Shown here piece after piece: positions 53,023-63,510 of a stretch of 64,000 bases of DNA. Origin of the DNA: Neisseria chenwenguii. Lineage in GTDB: Bacteria; Pseudomonadota; Gammaproteobacteria; Burkholderiales; Neisseriaceae. The notes under the pieces are model-generated. The model saw only the letters and a list, made by a program, of their open reading frames with translations. It was not told the origin of the DNA and made no database searches. Both the position numbers and the translations under genes were made by a program. The first letter of the stretch is position 1. Each line of letters begins with the position of its first letter. The DNA is taken from contig NZ_CP022278.1 in NCBI RefSeq assembly GCF_002216145.1, forward strand, positions 620,001 through 684,000. Direction: 5' to 3'.

Positions 53023-53155
53023 CAAGCGCCGCCAATCCGTTAAAATAGCCGCACATCAGGCGGTTTCGGCCGCCGTTTATCAATTATTTTCATGCCGTCT
53101 GATGCTTCGGCTGCGCTCAGCAACCGGTTCAGACGGCCTTATCCGAAAGCCACCC

Positions 53156-54043
53156 ATGCCCTACCGACAAACCACCATTACCGTAAACGACACCGCCGCC
53201 GAACGCCTCGCCGACGCCCTGATGGAACACGGCGCTCTGTCCGCCGCCATCGAAGACGCCTACGCCGGCACGGAAAACGAGCAGGCCATTTTCGGCGAAC
53301 CGGGAATGCCGACCGAACAAATCTGGCAGCAGAGCAAGGTCATCGCCCTGTTCGGCGAAGATGATCCCGTCGCCGGAATCATTCAAAAAGCCGCTGCCGA
53401 ATGCGGCTTGGGCGAACTGCCCTACACCGCCGAAACCCTCGAAGACCAAGACTGGGTGCGCCTGACGCAGGCGCAGTTTGACCCGATTCAGATTTCCGAG
53501 CGCCTCTGGATTACCCCCTCGTGGCACGACGCGCCCGACGACAACGCGGTCAACCTCCAGCTCGACCCCGGTTTGGCGTTCGGTACGGGCAGCCACCCGA
53601 CCACGCGCCTGTGTCTGCAATGGCTGGACGGCGAACTCAAAGGAGGCGAAAGCGTACTCGACTACGGCTGCGGCTCGGGCATCCTCGCCATCGCCGCGAT
53701 GAAACTCGGCGCAGGTTCCGCCGTCGGCGTAGACATCGACCCGCAGGCCATCCGCGCCAGCCGCGACAATGCCGCGCAAAACAATACCGATGCGCAGTTC
53801 TACCTGCCCGACGGCCTGCCGGAAGGGCAATTCGACGTCGTTGTCGCCAACATCCTCGCCAACCCGCTGCGCATGCTCGGCGATATGCTTGCCGCCCGCA
53901 CCAAACAGGGCGGACGGATTGTGTTGTCCGGCCTGCTTGATGAACAGGTTGAAGAATTGAGTGAAATTTACGCCCAATGGTTCGACCTCGACCCCGCCGT
54001 AACCGATGAGAGCTGGGCGCGTTTGAGCGGGGTAAAACGCTGA
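53156..54043 (+). CDS. prmA: Ribosomal protein L11 methyltransferase
   Basis: This 295-residue SAM-dependent methyltransferase trimethylates L11. The N-terminal substrate domain (residues 1-60) is followed by QLDPGLAFGTGSHPTTRLCL, the SAM-binding VLDYGCGSGILAIAAMKLG and the catalytic-region VVANILANPL. The start at 53156 gives the standard MPYRQTTITVND; an in-frame extension upstream lies in a DUS-rich leader. It stands alone, closed by a DUS-pair terminator. Confidence 0.95.
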   Translation: MPYRQTTITVNDTAAERLADALMEHGALSAAIEDAYAGTENEQAIFGEPGMPTEQIWQQSKVIALFGEDDPVAGIIQKAAAECGLGELPYTAETLEDQDWVRLTQAQFDPIQISERLWITPSWHDAPDDNAVNLQLDPGLAFGTGSHPTTRLCLQWLDGELKGGESVLDYGCGSGILAIAAMKLGAGSAVGVDIDPQAIRASRDNAAQNNTDAQFYLPDGLPEGQFDVVVANILANPLRMLGDMLAARTKQGGRIVLSGLLDEQVEELSEIYAQWFDLDPAVTDESWARLSGVKR

Positions 54044-54065
54044 TTTATTGAGGGAATGAAAAACA

Positions 54066-54103
54066 AGGCCGTCTGAAAACAATGTATTTTCAGACGGCCT
54101 TTC
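54066..54103 (+). terminator. DUS-pair terminator after prmA
   Basis: AAGGCCGTCTGAAAACA and TGTATTTTCAGACGGCCTTT form a stem, followed by a short T/C stretch. Confidence 0.7.
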
Positions 54104-54113
54104 CCCTATTTTG

Positions 54114-54271
54114 TATAGTGAAATAAAATAAGAAAGATACAAGGCGGCAAAGCGCAGACAGTACGGGGTAGTACGGGACAGATGAACTTGGCGCTTCAGC
54201 GCCTCAGTGAATCGTCCTCTTTGGGCTCAGCCGCAGCCAACGAAGTGGATTTTTTATTTTAATTCACTATA
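54114..54271. repeat. Correia-like repeat element, second long form
   Basis: This 158-bp copy is in the inverse orientation to 23499-23656, with TATAGTGAAATAAAATAAGA and AATTCACTATA ends. The interior reads CAAGGCGGCAAAGCGCAGAC and GGCTCAGCCGCAGCCAACG. It ends 7 bp from the stop of the NERD gene. Confidence 0.85.
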
Positions 54272-54278
54272 TCTCCGT

Positions 54279-54905
54279 TTACAGCGTATAAACACCCACA
54301 CTTTGCTTGGCAAACACCACATCAAACTCATTGGTTTCCAAGGTCTTTCTGATTTGGACGACTTCTTCGTCACTCAGCAGAATCTCTTCGTATTGGGAAA
54401 CGTATTCCACAAAATCAAACGATTCGACCACGTTATCGGGCATCATGGTTTGGAAGCGGCAGTTTTTGCCGAACACGGCGACAGAAAAGAAAACCTGCTG
54501 CGGCAGCGAAAGCTGTTTGGAAAGCGCTTCGATGTAGCGCTGGTTTTGGCGCAGCGGATTGGGAAACTGCGATTCGCTTTTGTGGTAACGCTGCGTCCAA
54601 AGTCCGTCTTTTTTGTCGCCCCAAATCAAGCCCTGTTGGTTGGGGGTATTGACCACGAAAATGCCGTGGCGCGAAATGTAAACATGGTCGACTTGCAGAT
54701 GTTCGCTTCCGCTACGGACATCCAATTTATTGATTTCGTGATAAATTTCCGCATTTAATTTGCATTGGGCGCGGAAATTGGCGGTAAAACGGCCGACCAG
54801 TTTTTTATTGCGCAAACTGTTAGCCAGGAAGAAGACGGCGGCAATCGGAATCATCCACCAAAGGTGTATGAAGATGCCGTCTGAAAGCGGGTTGAAGTTG
54901 ATCAT
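54279..54905 (-). CDS. NERD-domain membrane-anchored protein
   Basis: This 208-residue protein has one N-terminal hydrophobic segment (WWMIPIAAVFFLANSL) followed by a nuclease-related domain. The NERD core is seen in LQVDHVYISRHGIFVVNT and KDGLWTQRYH, with the D/E-x-K-like pattern of the restriction-endonuclease fold partly retained. Function is not established for such proteins; a DNA-related role at the membrane is only a family guess. The start at 54905 gives MINFNPLSDG. A Correia element abuts the 3' end. Confidence 0.78.
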   Translation of the reverse strand: MINFNPLSDGIFIHLWWMIPIAAVFFLANSLRNKKLVGRFTANFRAQCKLNAEIYHEINKLDVRSGSEHLQVDHVYISRHGIFVVNTPNQQGLIWGDKKDGLWTQRYHKSESQFPNPLRQNQRYIEALSKQLSLPQQVFFSVAVFGKNCRFQTMMPDNVVESFDFVEYVSQYEEILLSDEEVVQIRKTLETNEFDVVFAKQSVGVYTL

Positions 54906-55075
54906 TTTGGTTTTCCACGTTTTGTAATGTATTTGGCTTTTTGGTTTTGTAAACATCCGTTAATGCAGATATCTTTATGTAATTATAACGGCATCATTAT
55001 TTTTAGCAATGCAAAATACCGCTTATTTAAATTTTATACCATTTATCGTAAATTTCTGTTTAAAAAAAACAACTG

Positions 55076-56860
55076 TCATTTTTCCCAGGCCGAGCTTAAT
55101 GCCCATTCGGTCGGGCTGTAAAACTTCGGCAGTGTCTGCGGAATGCCCAGCGTATCGCGGTACACGACGCGGTAGCGGTCGCTGAACCAGTTGGGTACGA
55201 CGATATACTGATGGCGCATCACGCGGTCGAGGGCGCGGGCGGACGTGACCAGCTCGTCGCGGTTGCGGAAACTTTCAAAACGTTTGAGCAGCGTTTCCAC
55301 AGCGGGGTTGCACACGCCCGCCCAATTGCGGCTGCCCTCGGTTTTCGCGGCTTCGCAGCCGAAATACGCCGCCTGCTCGTTGCCGGGACTTTCGCTGTTG
55401 CCGTAGACGACAATGGTCATGTCGTAGTCGAAGCGGTTCAGCCGCCGCTGATACAGCGCCGGATCGGCCACGCGCACGGTCATGGCCACGCCGATTTTCG
55501 CCAAATCGCGCTGCCATTTGGCGTTGACGCGCTCGTAGGTTTTGCTCGGTGTGAGAAACTCAAACACCAGCGGTTTGCCCTCCTTATCGACCAAGCGGCC
55601 GTTTTGGTAGCGGTAGCCTGCCTTGACAAGCAGCGCGCGCGCTTTCAAAAGATTGGGGCGCACACCCGTCTTCAGGTCGGTTTGCGGCGGTTCGGGAACG
55701 TTTTGCGTAAAAATTTCAGACGGCAGTTTGTCTTTTACCGTATTCAAAAGCACCAGCTCTGCGCCCTGCGGTTTGCCCGTCGCCGCCATTGTGCTGTTGG
55801 AGAAAAAACTGTTGCTGCGACGGTAGGCGCCGTAAAACAGGCGGCTGTTGGTGCTTTCGAAATCGAAACTTTCCACCAGCGCCTGCCGCACCAAAATATT
55901 GTCAAACGGCTTGCGGCGCAGGTTCATCACATAGCCCTGCATCCCCGCCGTATTGCCCTGCCGCCATTCGTGTTTGCCCAGGCCGCGCTTTTTCAGCACC
56001 CCGTCGGAATACGCGCGCGCCCAGTTGCGGGCGATGTTTTCCTGAACAAAATCATACTGTCCGCCCTTCATTCCCTCGATGCGTACGCTGTCGTCACGGT
56101 AATATTTAAAGCGCACGGTATCGAAGTTGTACTGCCCCTTGCGCGTCGGCAGATTCTGCGCCCAGTAATTTTTATCGCGCCCAAACTCGCTCATGCGCCC
56201 GCTATCGGCCTTGCCCAAACGGTAAGGCCCCGAGCCGATCGGCGCCTTACCCGCCGCAGCCGCCAAACCCTTGGGATAACTTTTATGCGAAAACACCGGC
56301 AGTTCGCCCAAAATCATATGCAGCTCGGCATTGCGCGCCTTGAAACGGAACACAACCGTCTGCGCATCGGGCGTTTCCACTTTCGCCACCCCGCCCCAAT
56401 ACATCTTATACATCGGCACCGCCGCCTTATCCTGCGTCAGAATCCGAAACGATTCCGCCACATCTTCGGAAGTCACCGCATCGCCGTTGTGAAAGCGCGC
56501 TTTCGGATTGAGGCGGAACGTCACCGAAAGGCCGTCTGAAGCCAATTCCACGTCTTGAGCCAACAGCCCGTACATCGCAAACGGCTCGTCCAAACTCTTT
56601 TCCATCAGCGTATCCAGCGTCAGCATTGCCACGCCCACCTCGTGATCGCCTTTGAGCGTAAACGGATTGAGCGTATCGAAACCACCCTGATACGGCAGCG
56701 AAAACGTCCCGCCTTTGGGCGCATTCGGGTTCACATAATCAAACGCCTTAAATCCCGCCGGATATTTGACCGGCTGCCCCAAAGCCAAGCCGTGCGCGGC
56801 GTGGGCGGAAGCAGAGAGGGAAAACATGAGGGCGAAGGCGGTTTGGGAAACGGGTTTCAT
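55076..56860 (-). CDS. Periplasmic extended-peptide-binding protein (YejA/SBP_bac_5)
   Basis: This 594-residue ABC solute-binding protein has a Sec signal peptide (MKPVSQTAFALMFSLSASAHA) and the type-5 fold. Markers are PNAPKGGTFSLPYQGGFDTLNPF, LNPKARFHNGDAVTSEDV, GSGPYRLG and YVMNLRRKPFDN. These are close to YejA, the binding protein of the Yej importer for oligopeptides such as microcin C and murein peptides. No yejB, yejE or yejF follows; the neighbours are a NERD gene and YihY on the same strand. It is an orphan binding protein in this window. Confidence 0.88.
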   Translation of the reverse strand: MKPVSQTAFALMFSLSASAHAAHGLALGQPVKYPAGFKAFDYVNPNAPKGGTFSLPYQGGFDTLNPFTLKGDHEVGVAMLTLDTLMEKSLDEPFAMYGLLAQDVELASDGLSVTFRLNPKARFHNGDAVTSEDVAESFRILTQDKAAVPMYKMYWGGVAKVETPDAQTVVFRFKARNAELHMILGELPVFSHKSYPKGLAAAAGKAPIGSGPYRLGKADSGRMSEFGRDKNYWAQNLPTRKGQYNFDTVRFKYYRDDSVRIEGMKGGQYDFVQENIARNWARAYSDGVLKKRGLGKHEWRQGNTAGMQGYVMNLRRKPFDNILVRQALVESFDFESTNSRLFYGAYRRSNSFFSNSTMAATGKPQGAELVLLNTVKDKLPSEIFTQNVPEPPQTDLKTGVRPNLLKARALLVKAGYRYQNGRLVDKEGKPLVFEFLTPSKTYERVNAKWQRDLAKIGVAMTVRVADPALYQRRLNRFDYDMTIVVYGNSESPGNEQAAYFGCEAAKTEGSRNWAGVCNPAVETLLKRFESFRNRDELVTSARALDRVMRHQYIVVPNWFSDRYRVVYRDTLGIPQTLPKFYSPTEWALSSAWEK

Positions 56861-56973
56861 GATGTGGATTGGGGACGGGTTTGGGGGGAACGGGGATTAT
56901 AGCAAAAGGCCGTCTGAAAATTAGGGGGTGGGATTTTCAGACGGCCTGAGGGGGAACTGTACCGGATGGAACT

Positions 56974-57076
56974 GCCGTAGGGTGGGCCTGCCCAAAGGGC
57001 AGGAATGCCGTCTGAAATCTGAAGATTGCAATTTGTCCTACGGCCAAACGGTGGGCCGACAGGCCCACCCTACGGC
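56974..57076. repeat. Inverted repeat with GCCGTAGGGTGGGCCTG arms
   Basis: The arms at 56974-56990 and 57060-57076 are perfect complements, related to the pair at 2483-2606. Confidence 0.65.
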
Positions 57077-57094
57077 TGAAATCCGGCTTCACTT

Positions 57095-57168
57095 GTAGGC
57101 CGGGCTTCAACCCAGCAATACCCGCTGGAAACATGATTAAATTTGCTGGGCTGAAGCCCGGCCTGCGG
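57095..57168. repeat. Paired TAGGCCGGGCTTC/GAAGCCCGGCC palindromes
   Basis: TAGGCCGGGCTTCAACCCAGC and its inverse GCTGGGCTGAAGCCCGGCC flank a 33-bp spacer. Confidence 0.65.
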
Positions 57169-57193
57169 CAACTTTTTGTTGCAAACGAAAGTT

Positions 57194-58432
57194 TCAGACG
57201 GCCTCACCGCCTTCTTCCTTCTCCCGTTTCGCGTGCACGCCAAACTCCGCCAGCGAAATATCCATCGAATCCAAACACGGCTGCATGATGCGGCTGACCG
57301 CCTCGTTCACATGATCCCGATCTCCGGCGGGGCGGTACACAAACAGTTTGAACAAATCGTCCAACTCGATCGCCTCCGCGCCGGTTTTCAACACCCAGCC
57401 CTGTTTGCCCGAATAAACATAGCCGTGCCGCGCCAGTTTTTCCAGCAGTTCGCCCAATTCGTCGTAACCCATATTGATATGCCGTCTGAACGCCTGCACG
57501 GGCATGGCCTGCCCCGTCTGCTGTGCGTTGTCCAAAAGCAGCAGGATTTTCAACACGTCGTCAAACCGCCCGCGCGCATCAAAACCGCGCCGGAACGCCT
57601 CACCCTGCCAATACGACAGCGACGACGTCAGCACCGCACCCGCCAACACCAGCGACCACAGCAGGTTCAACCACAACAGAAAAAACGGCACCGCCGCAAA
57701 TGCGCCGTAAATCGAGGTGTAGCCGTTGAACTTGCCCATATACCAAGCGAACAGCGCGCGCGCGATTTCGAGGCAGACCGCGGTCAGAAACGCCCCCGCC
57801 AGCGCCTGCCGCGCGGGCACGAAACGGTTGGGCACAAAGCGGTACAGCGCCCACAAAAGCAGCGTGGAAAACACCACCGAAACGCCCGTGCGCAGCATTT
57901 CCGCAAGCTCAGGGGAATATTGTTCCAAACCGCTGTTGCGCAGCGTTCCGAACAGCAGCGACACGCCCACGCCCAGCGACAGCGGCCCCAGCGTCAAAAG
58001 CGCCCAATACACCAAAAACTGCATCAGAAACGGACGGCGGCTGTTAACGCGCCAAATGCGGTTAAACGCATTGTCGATGGTCTGAATCAGCATCAGCGAC
58101 GTGGCCATCAGCATCACGCTGCCGATGGCCGTAAGCTTGGAAGCCTTGTCTTTAAAGGCATTGATGTAGTCGAACACCATGTCCGCCCCCTGCGGCACGA
58201 TGGTGCGGTTGATAAACTGCACAAACATGCCCGACCACTCGTCAAACACGGGAAACGCGGAAGCGACCACCACCGTAACCGTCAGTACCGGCACCAGCGC
58301 CAGCAGCGTGGTAAACGTCAGGCTCGAGGCCACCAGCGGCACGCGTTCGTCGTTGAAACGGCGCACGACAAAGCCGATAAAACCCAAAGTCTTACCCTGT
58401 TTCAACGCTTGCCACTTTTCAGAAAACGGCAT
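57194..58432 (-). CDS. YihY/virulence-factor-BrkB-family inner-membrane protein
   Basis: This 412-residue protein has six transmembrane helices in the YihY/BrkB core (starting SLTFTTLLALVPVLTVTVVVAS). The family block NRIWRVNSRRPFLMQFLVYW and the conserved YGAFAAVPFFLLWLN follow. A C-terminal cytosolic region (about 300-412) contains a winged-helix-like segment. The family, once annotated as ribonuclease BN, has no proven function. The ATG at 58432 was chosen for the CAAGGA site 9 bp upstream; a start 16 codons earlier lacks one. Confidence 0.87.
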   Translation of the reverse strand: MPFSEKWQALKQGKTLGFIGFVVRRFNDERVPLVASSLTFTTLLALVPVLTVTVVVASAFPVFDEWSGMFVQFINRTIVPQGADMVFDYINAFKDKASKLTAIGSVMLMATSLMLIQTIDNAFNRIWRVNSRRPFLMQFLVYWALLTLGPLSLGVGVSLLFGTLRNSGLEQYSPELAEMLRTGVSVVFSTLLLWALYRFVPNRFVPARQALAGAFLTAVCLEIARALFAWYMGKFNGYTSIYGAFAAVPFFLLWLNLLWSLVLAGAVLTSSLSYWQGEAFRRGFDARGRFDDVLKILLLLDNAQQTGQAMPVQAFRRHINMGYDELGELLEKLARHGYVYSGKQGWVLKTGAEAIELDDLFKLFVYRPAGDRDHVNEAVSRIMQPCLDSMDISLAEFGVHAKREKEEGGEAV

Positions 58433-59441
<1,009 letters not shown>

Positions 59442-59492
59442 GGTTCGCAGCAATATACGATTGACCCGTTGTTCAAAATACACGCGGGAGAC

Positions 59493-59527
59493 TTTTTCAG
59501 ACGGCATGCTCAAGGCCGTCTGAAAAA
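59493..59527 (+). terminator. DUS-pair terminator after wrbA
   Basis: TTTTTCAGACGGC and GCCGTCTGAAAAA form a stem around a 9-nt loop, 52 bp after the stop. Confidence 0.6.
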
Positions 59528-59763
59528 AGTTAATCTCGGCCGACGTTATTCCCATGCCGTCTACCCCCACAAACCTTGCACCTTTTTTACCGAAAACCAC
59601 ACGCATCCCCATCGTTTTCGGGTAAACTCTTTTCTCAAATAAACGGTTAAAATTAAAGACAAGCGGACCAATAAGAATCAAACTCTTTTGCAAAGTCCGA
59701 GCAAAATACCCCGTTTTTAAAAACAGCAAACCGCACCCGTCCGAATCAAGAAAAGAGCACCGC

Positions 59764-60045
59764 ATGGAAACCAACCGCCTGTCCGCACTTCTCAAACTGA
59801 TTGCCAACCCCGATCGCATGGGGATTTTACTCATGCTGCGCGACGGCGAATGCAGCGTCGCCGAGCTTTGCGAAACATTGGGCGCCACGCCGACCGCCGT
59901 TTCCGCCCACCTCCACAAAATGCGCACCGAAGGGCTGGTCGATTTCACCCGCTACCACCGCATCCTTGAATACCGGCTGGTTTCCGAAGAAGCCCGCATC
60001 CTGCTCGACACCGTCGCCGAACTCAAAAACCGTGAGGCCGCCTGA
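59764..60045 (+). CDS. ArsR-family winged-helix regulator
   Basis: This 93-residue ArsR/SmtB-type HTH protein has LLKLIANPDRMGILLMLRDG, the recognition region CSVAELCETLGATPTAVSAHLHKM and the wing GLVDFTRYHRILEYRL. It lacks the classical ELCVCDL metal site, so a redox or other signal is possible; C32 and C38 (numbering approximate) lie in the HTH helix. It stands alone between wrbA and xth. No target can be named, though wrbA upstream is a candidate. Confidence 0.83.
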   Translation: METNRLSALLKLIANPDRMGILLMLRDGECSVAELCETLGATPTAVSAHLHKMRTEGLVDFTRYHRILEYRLVSEEARILLDTVAELKNREAA

Positions 60046-60238
60046 AAACGCGGATGGCGCAAAATGCTAAAATGGCGCGGCTCGAACAAAGCCGCGTTTT
60101 TTCATCCGGACAGACGCCGCCGGAAAACAGACTTGCAAACCTGCCGAAGACGCAGGCCGTCTGAAATTTTCACGGACATCACTCGACGGACGAACCGTTT
60201 CAGACGGCCTCACCCTGCCCCCAACCCACGGAATCCCC

Positions 60239-61009
60239 ATGAAAATCACCACTTGGAACGTCAATTCCCTCAACGTCCGCCTGCCGCAGGTACAAAACCT
60301 GCTCGCCGACGACCAACCCGATGTCCTCGTTTTGCAGGAGCTCAAGCTCGACCAAGACAAGTTCCCCGCCGCCGCGCTCAATATAATGGGCTGGCAGACC
60401 GTATGGAGCGGGCAGAAAACCTATAACGGCGTCGCCATCATCAGCCGCGCCGCGCCCGAAGACGTCCACACCGGCCTGCCCGCGCTGCCCGACGACCCGC
60501 AGCGGCGCGTGATTGCCGCCACCATCGGCGGCGTGCGCGTCATCAATGTTTACTGCGTCAATGGCGAAGCGCTCGACAGCCCTAAGTTTGAATATAAAAA
60601 ACAATGGTTTGAAGCGCTTACCGAATTTGTACGCGACGAAATGAGCCGCCACGACAAACTGGTTTTACTCGGCGATTTCAACATTGCCCCCGCCGACGCC
60701 GACTGCTACGATCCCGAAAAATGGCGCGAACAAATCCATTGTTCCACGCCCGAACGCCAATGGTTCCAAACCCTGCTCGACCTCGGCCTGACCGACAGCC
60801 TGCGCCAAATCCACCCCGAAGGCGCGCACTACACTTGGTTTGACTACCGCGGCGCGATGTTCCAACGCAAACTCGGCCTGCGCATCGACCACATCCTCAT
60901 CACCCCCGCCCTCGCCGCCCGTTTGCAGGACGTACGCGTCGATCTCGACACCCGCGCACTGGAACGCCCCAGCGACCACGCGCCGGTCACGGCGGTGTTT
61001 GATTTGTAA
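60239..61009 (+). CDS. xth: Exodeoxyribonuclease III
   Basis: This 256-residue AP endonuclease of the exonuclease/endonuclease/phosphatase fold has TWNVNSLNVRLPQ, LQELKLDQDKFP (the metal-binding glutamate), VLLGDFNIAPADADCY, RIDHILIT and PSDHAPVTAVF (the catalytic Asp-His pair). It removes 3' blocks and cleaves abasic sites in base-excision repair. The length fits ExoIII-type enzymes, and Neisseria also has a NExo paralogue, so the exact substrate preference should be left open. The 3' end faces groEL across a shared terminator. Confidence 0.93.
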   Translation: MKITTWNVNSLNVRLPQVQNLLADDQPDVLVLQELKLDQDKFPAAALNIMGWQTVWSGQKTYNGVAIISRAAPEDVHTGLPALPDDPQRRVIAATIGGVRVINVYCVNGEALDSPKFEYKKQWFEALTEFVRDEMSRHDKLVLLGDFNIAPADADCYDPEKWREQIHCSTPERQWFQTLLDLGLTDSLRQIHPEGAHYTWFDYRGAMFQRKLGLRIDHILITPALAARLQDVRVDLDTRALERPSDHAPVTAVFDL

Positions 61010-61058
61010 AACAATAGGTTGGAAAAACGAAGGCCGTCTGAAAACCAAGCGCCCACAA

Positions 61059-61089
61059 AAAATCCCGCATAAAACCTATGCGGGATTTT
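61059..61089. terminator. Classical bidirectional terminator between xth and groEL
   Basis: AAAATCCCGCATA and TATGCGGGATTTT form a perfect stem with A and T flanks. It is not built from DUS words, unlike nearly all others in the window. Confidence 0.85.
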
Positions 61090-61118
61090 CTTAACGGCTG
61101 AACTTTTTTCAGACGGCC

Positions 61119-62840
<1,722 letters not shown>

Positions 62841-62848
62841 CTAAAAAC

Positions 62849-63136
62849 TTATTCCACAATGCCGAAAATATCTTCTTCGCGCATAACCAACAGCTCTTCG
62901 CCGTCGGCTTTCACGGTTTGGCCGCTGTACTTGCCGAAAATCACCTTGTCGCCGACTTTCACATCCAGCGCGCGGCGTTGGCCGTCTTTATCGATTTTGC
63001 CCGCGCCTACGGCAACCACTTCGCCCATATCGGGTTTCTCAGCGGCTGCACCCGGCAAAACGATACCGGACGCGGTTTTTTCTTCAGCTTCCAAGCGTTT
63101 GACGACAACACGGTCATGTAAAGGACGAATGGTCAT
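62849..63136 (-). CDS. groES: Co-chaperonin GroES
   Basis: This 95-residue 10-kDa co-chaperonin starts [20 protein letters not shown]. The mobile loop [15 protein letters not shown] contacts GroEL, and [16 protein letters not shown] and EDIFGIVE complete the family pattern. It caps the GroEL ring. The start at 63136 has a TGGAGTG ribosome-binding site; the in-frame extension upstream is not conserved. A sigma-32-like promoter lies about 95-125 bp upstream. Confidence 0.97.
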   Translation of the reverse strand: MTIRPLHDRVVVKRLEAEEKTASGIVLPGAAAEKPDMGEVVAVGAGKIDKDGQRRALDVKVGDKVIFGKYSGQTVKADGEELLVMREEDIFGIVE

Positions 63137-63230
63137 GTATTCACTCCAAATCAAAATAAAAACAAACACCTGTAACCAGGCGGCTTAATCAACGATGCAA
63201 ACCTGCGCGAACACAGGTTTACAATAACCG

Positions 63231-63260
63231 CTAAATAAGGCTGACGCAAACGAATTCAAG
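63231..63260 (-). promoter_or_regulatory. Sigma-32-like heat-shock promoter of groESL
   Basis: On the minus strand CTTGAAT (63260-63254) is followed after 13 bp by CCTTATTTAG (63240-63231), close to the sigma-32 consensus CTTGAAA / CCCCATNT. It lies 95 bp before the groES ATG. Confidence 0.6.
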
Positions 63261-63435
63261 GGTAAAAATAAAAATTTTTCCCCAACATCCGCGCCCTCAT
63301 TCAAGGCCGTCTGAAAAATGCAGAAGCCCGTTTCAGGCGGCCTCGCCATGTTTTCGATAACGCAACCCGACATTTTTTCAAGCTTTCAAATCTTTTTTAG
63401 CACTATGCAAACATTCGGTTTAGTTATATATTGCA

Positions 63436-63454
63436 GATAAGAATTGTTATTAAT
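63436..63454 (+). promoter_or_regulatory. Possible Fur box before the TonB-dependent receptor
   Basis: GATAAGAATTGTTATTAAT matches about 11 of 19 positions of the classical Fur box in an AT-rich leader 57 bp upstream of the receptor ATG. Iron control is likely for this gene class, but the site itself is weak. Confidence 0.35.
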
Positions 63455-63510
63455 TAATTTATTTAATCAAATTCGACTTTCATTCTGATGAATATTAATG
63501 AGGACAAACG

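Larger units (their letters stand above)
56861..57193. other. Repeat cluster between yihY and the peptide-binding gene
   Basis: These 333 bp are almost fully occupied by inverted repeats: GCCGTAGGGTGGGCCTG arms and TAGGCCGGGCTTCAACCCAGC arms, plus three DUS words. No gene was seen. Confidence 0.6.
63137..63510. other. Divergent region groES / TonB-dependent receptor
   Basis: These 374 bp hold the groES heat-shock promoter, a degenerate DUS pair (63303-63346) and a very AT-rich stretch (63380-63490) ahead of the receptor gene with a Fur-like site. No further gene was seen. Confidence 0.55.

Noticed and set aside
55211..56539. A 442-codon plus-strand ORF opposite the YejA-type gene
   Set aside because: It is a mirror-frame ORF. 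The minus-strand gene has a signal peptide and family motifs throughout.
63436..63454. A Zur box before the TonB-dependent receptor
   Set aside because: TGTTATTAATTAATT matches only the first half of the Zur consensus. A weak Fur site is the better, still uncertain, reading.
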